Shown piece by piece: positions 61,121 through 64,000 of a stretch of DNA of 64,000 nucleotides. The DNA lies in NCBI GenBank assembly GCA_009859145.1, contig VRVR01000003.1, positions 310,001 through 374,000 of the forward strand, given 5' to 3'. The stretch comes from Andalucia godoyi (lineage: Eukaryota; Discoba; Jakobea; Jakobida; Andaluciidae). The notes beneath the pieces were generated by a model. That model saw only the letters and a list, made by a program, of their open reading frames with translations. It ran no database searches and was not told the origin of the DNA. Position 1 is the first letter of the stretch, and the number at the start of each line of letters is the position of its first letter. The translations under genes were made by a program, and so were the position numbers.

Positions 61121-63154
61121 ATGCAAGTTCTCCTTGAACAGAGAGATGATTTACTGAATAAGCGCATTCATTATGTTCCTGCTCGTCGTGTGGACGAGTA
61201 TGATGTTCTGAAGTCCAAATACGAACCGTTGAACAAGAATGTGCCGATCGTGAGTTCTGCTGCATCTGCAGTGACCACAAAGGATGCGCCTGCGGACCAC
61301 ACTCGAAGCAAAGAAGAAAATCGACAGAGGAGTCATCGTGTTATTGATGGTGATGCAAGATCAGTTTCGCTGTCGTGGACTCGAGCAGTTCCTGTTGGTG
61401 GCGGTCTCCAGAATCTGGGGAATACATGTTTTATGAACTCGGTTCTGCAATGTCTGAGCTATGTTCCAGCAATCGCTGCGTTTTCCGAGTCTGGAGACCT
61501 TGGAAATGCTCCTTGGAACAAGGACAAGAAGAGCGAGTCGAATTTTCATGCGGGAAAAGTGTTGCAAGACCATGTTCGACAGGTTTTCTCTTCTGGGGGG
61601 CGACCAGTGGCACCCAGAAGCATTGCTAATGCATTGAGATCTATCGGGAAACAGTTCAGAATTGGAAGACAAGAAGATGCACACGAATTTCTGAGATGCT
61701 TGGTGGATAAGCTGCCTACCGAGTTGATGAAGAGGGTGTTTGGGGGCCAGCTCAGATCGCAGGTACGGGTGTTGGAGTCTGGTATCGAGTTTGAGTCGAA
61801 TACGTTTGATGATTGCATGGATCTGTCGTTGGAGGTGATTCGGGCGACGTCTCTCGATAAGTGCTTGCAGCATTTCACAGAGGCAGAGGTACTGGACGGC
61901 GACAACAAGTACCGGTATGGGAAGAAACTGTGCAAGGCGCAGAAGCAGTTTCTCGTCAGCGTACCACCAAACGTGCTCGTTATCCAGTTTAAGAGATTTG
62001 AGTTTTCTGGAAGGAATGGAAACAAGATTGGGAAGTTCGTATCGTTTCCGGCGGTTCTGAATATGAAGCCGTACACAACAAACAAGGACACGAACGTAGA
62101 ATACGACTTGTGTGGGGTTGTTGTGCATTCCGGTGCGTCGCTGTCGTCTGGCCATTACTTTGCCTTCGTCAAGGCAGCGAACGGATCGTGGTACTGCATG
62201 GACGATTCCCGTGTGTCGCCAGTGAGCATTAACATTGTTCTCCAGCAGAACGCATACGTTCTATTCTACAATCGAAAATCGGATGCTGCTTCATTTCAGC
62301 CCCTACGAGATGGCAGTACCACCAAATCCGCTTCTGCCGCTTCCCGAGGCTCCACCGCATCCGCGTCTGCGTCCTCGTCAAGAGGGAATTCTTCAAGTAC
62401 TGAAACAAATTCCAAAATTTCTCTCAAAATTGTAGCAGAAAAGCGACAGCAAAGAAGCAGTGGAGGAGACACATCCTCCTCATCCTCCTCAGAAGACGAT
62501 GAAGCCGACGGGCTGCCGTTGGCGAAGAGAAGAAGGCTCTCAGCAGTCAGTGGAAATGGAAAGTTGAGCATTGCACATGACATTGATACCTCGGATTCCG
62601 AGTCTGCGGCAGATGTTGAGAATGGAGATTGCATTGTAACTCCATCCCCCGAGATTTTGGCCAAGATTGTGAACTGGCACAGTGCTACACGAAGAGTGTG
62701 GTCAGCGAGACCCAACCGGCTGCGTGCTGCTCATCGCATCCAGAGCAGTGCGTCTGTTTTGTATCCATCTGTCCAAATCACGGAATTCGCCGCACCACCA
62801 CAAGAAGCTGTTCATCCGCAATCCTCCAACCAGACGGTGGCGTCGGCGGTGGAGAAGAGCGTTCGGAAAGCTTCAGCCGCCGACTTGTCTGCAAAGAGTG
62901 CGATGTTCACTCCTGTATGGGACCATGAAGACGCGAAGAAGGCTGTGGCAGAGAAGAGACTGAAGGAAAAGGAGCATCGCCGCAAGCAACGGGACGTCGA
63001 AGAGGACCACTGGAATAATGAACTCGACAAGGGCAGATCCAAAAAGGCAAAGTCTGAGAAGGCTAGCATGGGTACGGAAACCGGTAGCGAGAATCCGTTT
63101 TTCCGCGTGCAGGTTTCCAACCAACATGACCGAAGCGAGCGGGCGATTCGATAA
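61121..63154 (+). CDS. USP36: Ubiquitin-specific protease, USP36/USP42 type
   Basis: 677 aa from the ATG at 61121. The USP domain (~92-370) starts GLQNLGNTCFMNSVLQCL (catalytic Cys ~103). It continues with QEDAHEFLR, PPNVLVIQFKRFE and FPAVLNM, and ends SGHYFAFVK (catalytic His ~342) and YCMDDS (Asp/Asn site). A long Ser/Asp/Glu-rich linker follows. The C-terminus (WDHEDAKKAVAEK, then DHWNNELDKGRSKKAK) matches the conserved C-terminal DDWDEEFDRGKEKK block of human USP36. USP36 is a nucleolar deubiquitinase for Pol I and ribosome-assembly factors. RPA49 and PAK1IP1, also nucleolar, are in the window but not adjacent. The 20 upstream codons (to 61061) are probably leader. Confidence 0.9.
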   Translation: MQVLLEQRDDLLNKRIHYVPARRVDEYDVLKSKYEPLNKNVPIVSSAASAVTTKDAPADHTRSKEENRQRSHRVIDGDARSVSLSWTRAVPVGGGLQNLGNTCFMNSVLQCLSYVPAIAAFSESGDLGNAPWNKDKKSESNFHAGKVLQDHVRQVFSSGGRPVAPRSIANALRSIGKQFRIGRQEDAHEFLRCLVDKLPTELMKRVFGGQLRSQVRVLESGIEFESNTFDDCMDLSLEVIRATSLDKCLQHFTEAEVLDGDNKYRYGKKLCKAQKQFLVSVPPNVLVIQFKRFEFSGRNGNKIGKFVSFPAVLNMKPYTTNKDTNVEYDLCGVVVHSGASLSSGHYFAFVKAANGSWYCMDDSRVSPVSINIVLQQNAYVLFYNRKSDAASFQPLRDGSTTKSASAASRGSTASASASSSRGNSSSTETNSKISLKIVAEKRQQRSSGGDTSSSSSSEDDEADGLPLAKRRRLSAVSGNGKLSIAHDIDTSDSESAADVENGDCIVTPSPEILAKIVNWHSATRRVWSARPNRLRAAHRIQSSASVLYPSVQITEFAAPPQEAVHPQSSNQTVASAVEKSVRKASAADLSAKSAMFTPVWDHEDAKKAVAEKRLKEKEHRRKQRDVEEDHWNNELDKGRSKKAKSEKASMGTETGSENPFFRVQVSNQHDRSERAIR

Positions 63155-63459
63155 CCATCCTCCAATGGATTGTTGACGTACAACGTTCGGCATGCGCGTT
63201 TACTGAAAGCTGAATACTCAATTATGTTGTTACTGTAAATAGAGCGAGGAATGTACAAACCGCGAGAAAAACGGCAAGAAAGACAAAGAGGTGAGAGGGT
63301 GGGGAAGGCGCCAGACGAATGCAGCAGACACGAGGCGAACGAAGTGGAGAACAAAAAAGGTGTCAAAAAAGACGCAAATGTAGAAATGGAGATGGACGGA
63401 CAGATTTGTGGAGAGATAGATAGATGGATAGATGGATGAGTGGATATGACAGAAACCAG
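63155..63459. other. Convergent 3' region
   Basis: 305 bp with GATA/GATG repeats at ~63414-63440. No gene was seen. Confidence 0.35.
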
Positions 63460-64000
63460 TCATTCTGGCGACACCGCAGAATCTTGGCTAATGCGACGCA
63501 CCTGAGGGGACTGAGTCAGTGCGAGGGAGCTCAGCTGTTCACTGGCCTTTTCGTCTCCGTCTTGAGAGTTGCTGTCTTCCCACAAGGTATGAAAGATAAT
63601 CGCGGAGGACATGCAAGTAGAGAGCAGCCTCTTCAACGCTCTGTATTCATCTGAGCTCTTTTCCGTGTCCGGGCCAAGGATATTGAACAATGCGCCAACT
63701 GCAAACACTTGCACGGTGATTTCGTTGCAAAACAGTAGCTCTGAAAGCGGCTCTACCGCATTTTGTTCCTTTAATGCGATGCGAACGGACTCCATCCGAG
63801 ACATGTTCTGCAGGCAACCTGCTGCTGGGCCTGCGATAACAAGGCTGGGATTTCGCAAGCACACAACCAACGGCGACACTGCCCCACATGCATCAATTTG
63901 CGGACATACATCAAAGTCTGCAGAGAGATTGTGAATGGCACCCACCACACGCGCGCGAACTACAGCATCGGGATGCCACAAGAGTGTAGAGAGAACGGGA
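63460..64000 (-). CDS. ARM/HEAT-repeat protein, 3' part only
   Basis: Minus-strand frame open from the right edge to the stop at 63460, about 180 codons, so the N-terminal part lies outside the window. Armadillo-type helices are visible: VRARVVGAIHNLSADFD, GAVSPLVVCLRNPSLV, AAGCLQNMSRMESVR and AVEPLSELLFCNEITVQVFAVGALFNIL. These give three repeats, followed by a ~70-residue Ser/Glu-rich tail. The pattern of G-a-v-..L-v..L and a..aL.Nl fits ARM proteins. The family cannot be named from this part. Confidence 0.7.
   Translation of the reverse strand, partial: PVLSTLLWHPDAVVRARVVGAIHNLSADFDVCPQIDACGAVSPLVVCLRNPSLVIAGPAAGCLQNMSRMESVRIALKEQNAVEPLSELLFCNEITVQVFAVGALFNILGPDTEKSSDEYRALKRLLSTCMSSAIIFHTLWEDSNSQDGDEKASEQLSSLALTQSPQVRRISQDSAVSPE

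Noticed and set aside
1-64000. CRISPR array, operon or prokaryotic insertion sequence
   Set aside because: No regularly spaced direct repeats with unique spacers, and the genes are eukaryotic with spliceosomal introns. Repeats found are microsatellites, minisatellites and two dispersed elements.

Overview
The window is nuclear DNA from a gene-dense, intron-poor unicellular eukaryote. It carries about 40 recognisable eukaryotic genes on both strands, mostly as uninterrupted reading frames. The few introns that can be placed exactly are spliceosomal: donors GTATGT, GTAAGA or GTAAGC, acceptor AG, 65-192 nt long. They lie in the genes for MED12 (two introns), a GALK2-like kinase, TMEM230, SRP14, TRM5 and MCM8. 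Intergenic DNA is rich in TA, CAA, TTG, TTC and CA microsatellites. Genes tied elsewhere to cilia (a WDR31-like protein, an ERK7/MAPK15-like kinase and possibly a CABCOCO1-like protein) suggest a flagellated protist. The lineage cannot be fixed from this sequence; nothing looks metazoan-, plant- or fungus-specific.

Left part (1-6620): a divergent MutL-family gene running off the left edge, an FCP1/SCP-type phosphatase, a mitochondrial m-AAA protease and an RNFT-type membrane RING ligase. From 6621 to 11165 the DNA is gene-poor. It holds an orphan reading frame, a tRNA-His gene, a small two-TM protein, remnants of a P-loop NTPase gene and one copy of a dispersed repeat.

Centre (11334-40487): AKTIP/FTS, Mediator MED12, a bacterial-type RlmL rRNA methyltransferase, TMEM208, a membrane-anchored BBE-like flavin oxidase, a GALK2-like kinase, TMEM230, a DUF1764 protein, maleylacetoacetate isomerase, SRP14, a BRD8-like bromodomain protein, a Per1/PGAP3 relative, VIPAS39/VPS16B, RPA3, the Pol I subunit RPA49, an RCC1-like mitochondrial protein, an NT-C2/DIL protein and a candidate ciliary coiled-coil protein.

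Right part (40488-64000): an unresolved spliced gene, a compact Dicer-like protein (PAZ-like region, intact RNase IIIa, degenerate RNase IIIb), PAK1IP1/Mak11, a decayed Fanzor/TnpB-like nuclease, a second copy of the dispersed repeat directly upstream of TRM5, a VMA21-like protein, a lipid-anchored protein with a PP1-docking motif, MCM8, ERK7/MAPK15-like kinase, WDR31-like protein, a Maf pyrophosphatase, an unknown tail-anchored protein, a USP36/42-type deubiquitinase, and an ARM-repeat gene cut by the right edge.

Most genes are housekeeping and do not form a pathway cluster. Many are divergent pairs sharing 300-450 bp promoters. The most unusual items are the helicase-less Dicer-like protein, the Fanzor fossil, and the two dispersed-repeat copies that share a 59-nt perfect match just upstream of plus-strand genes.
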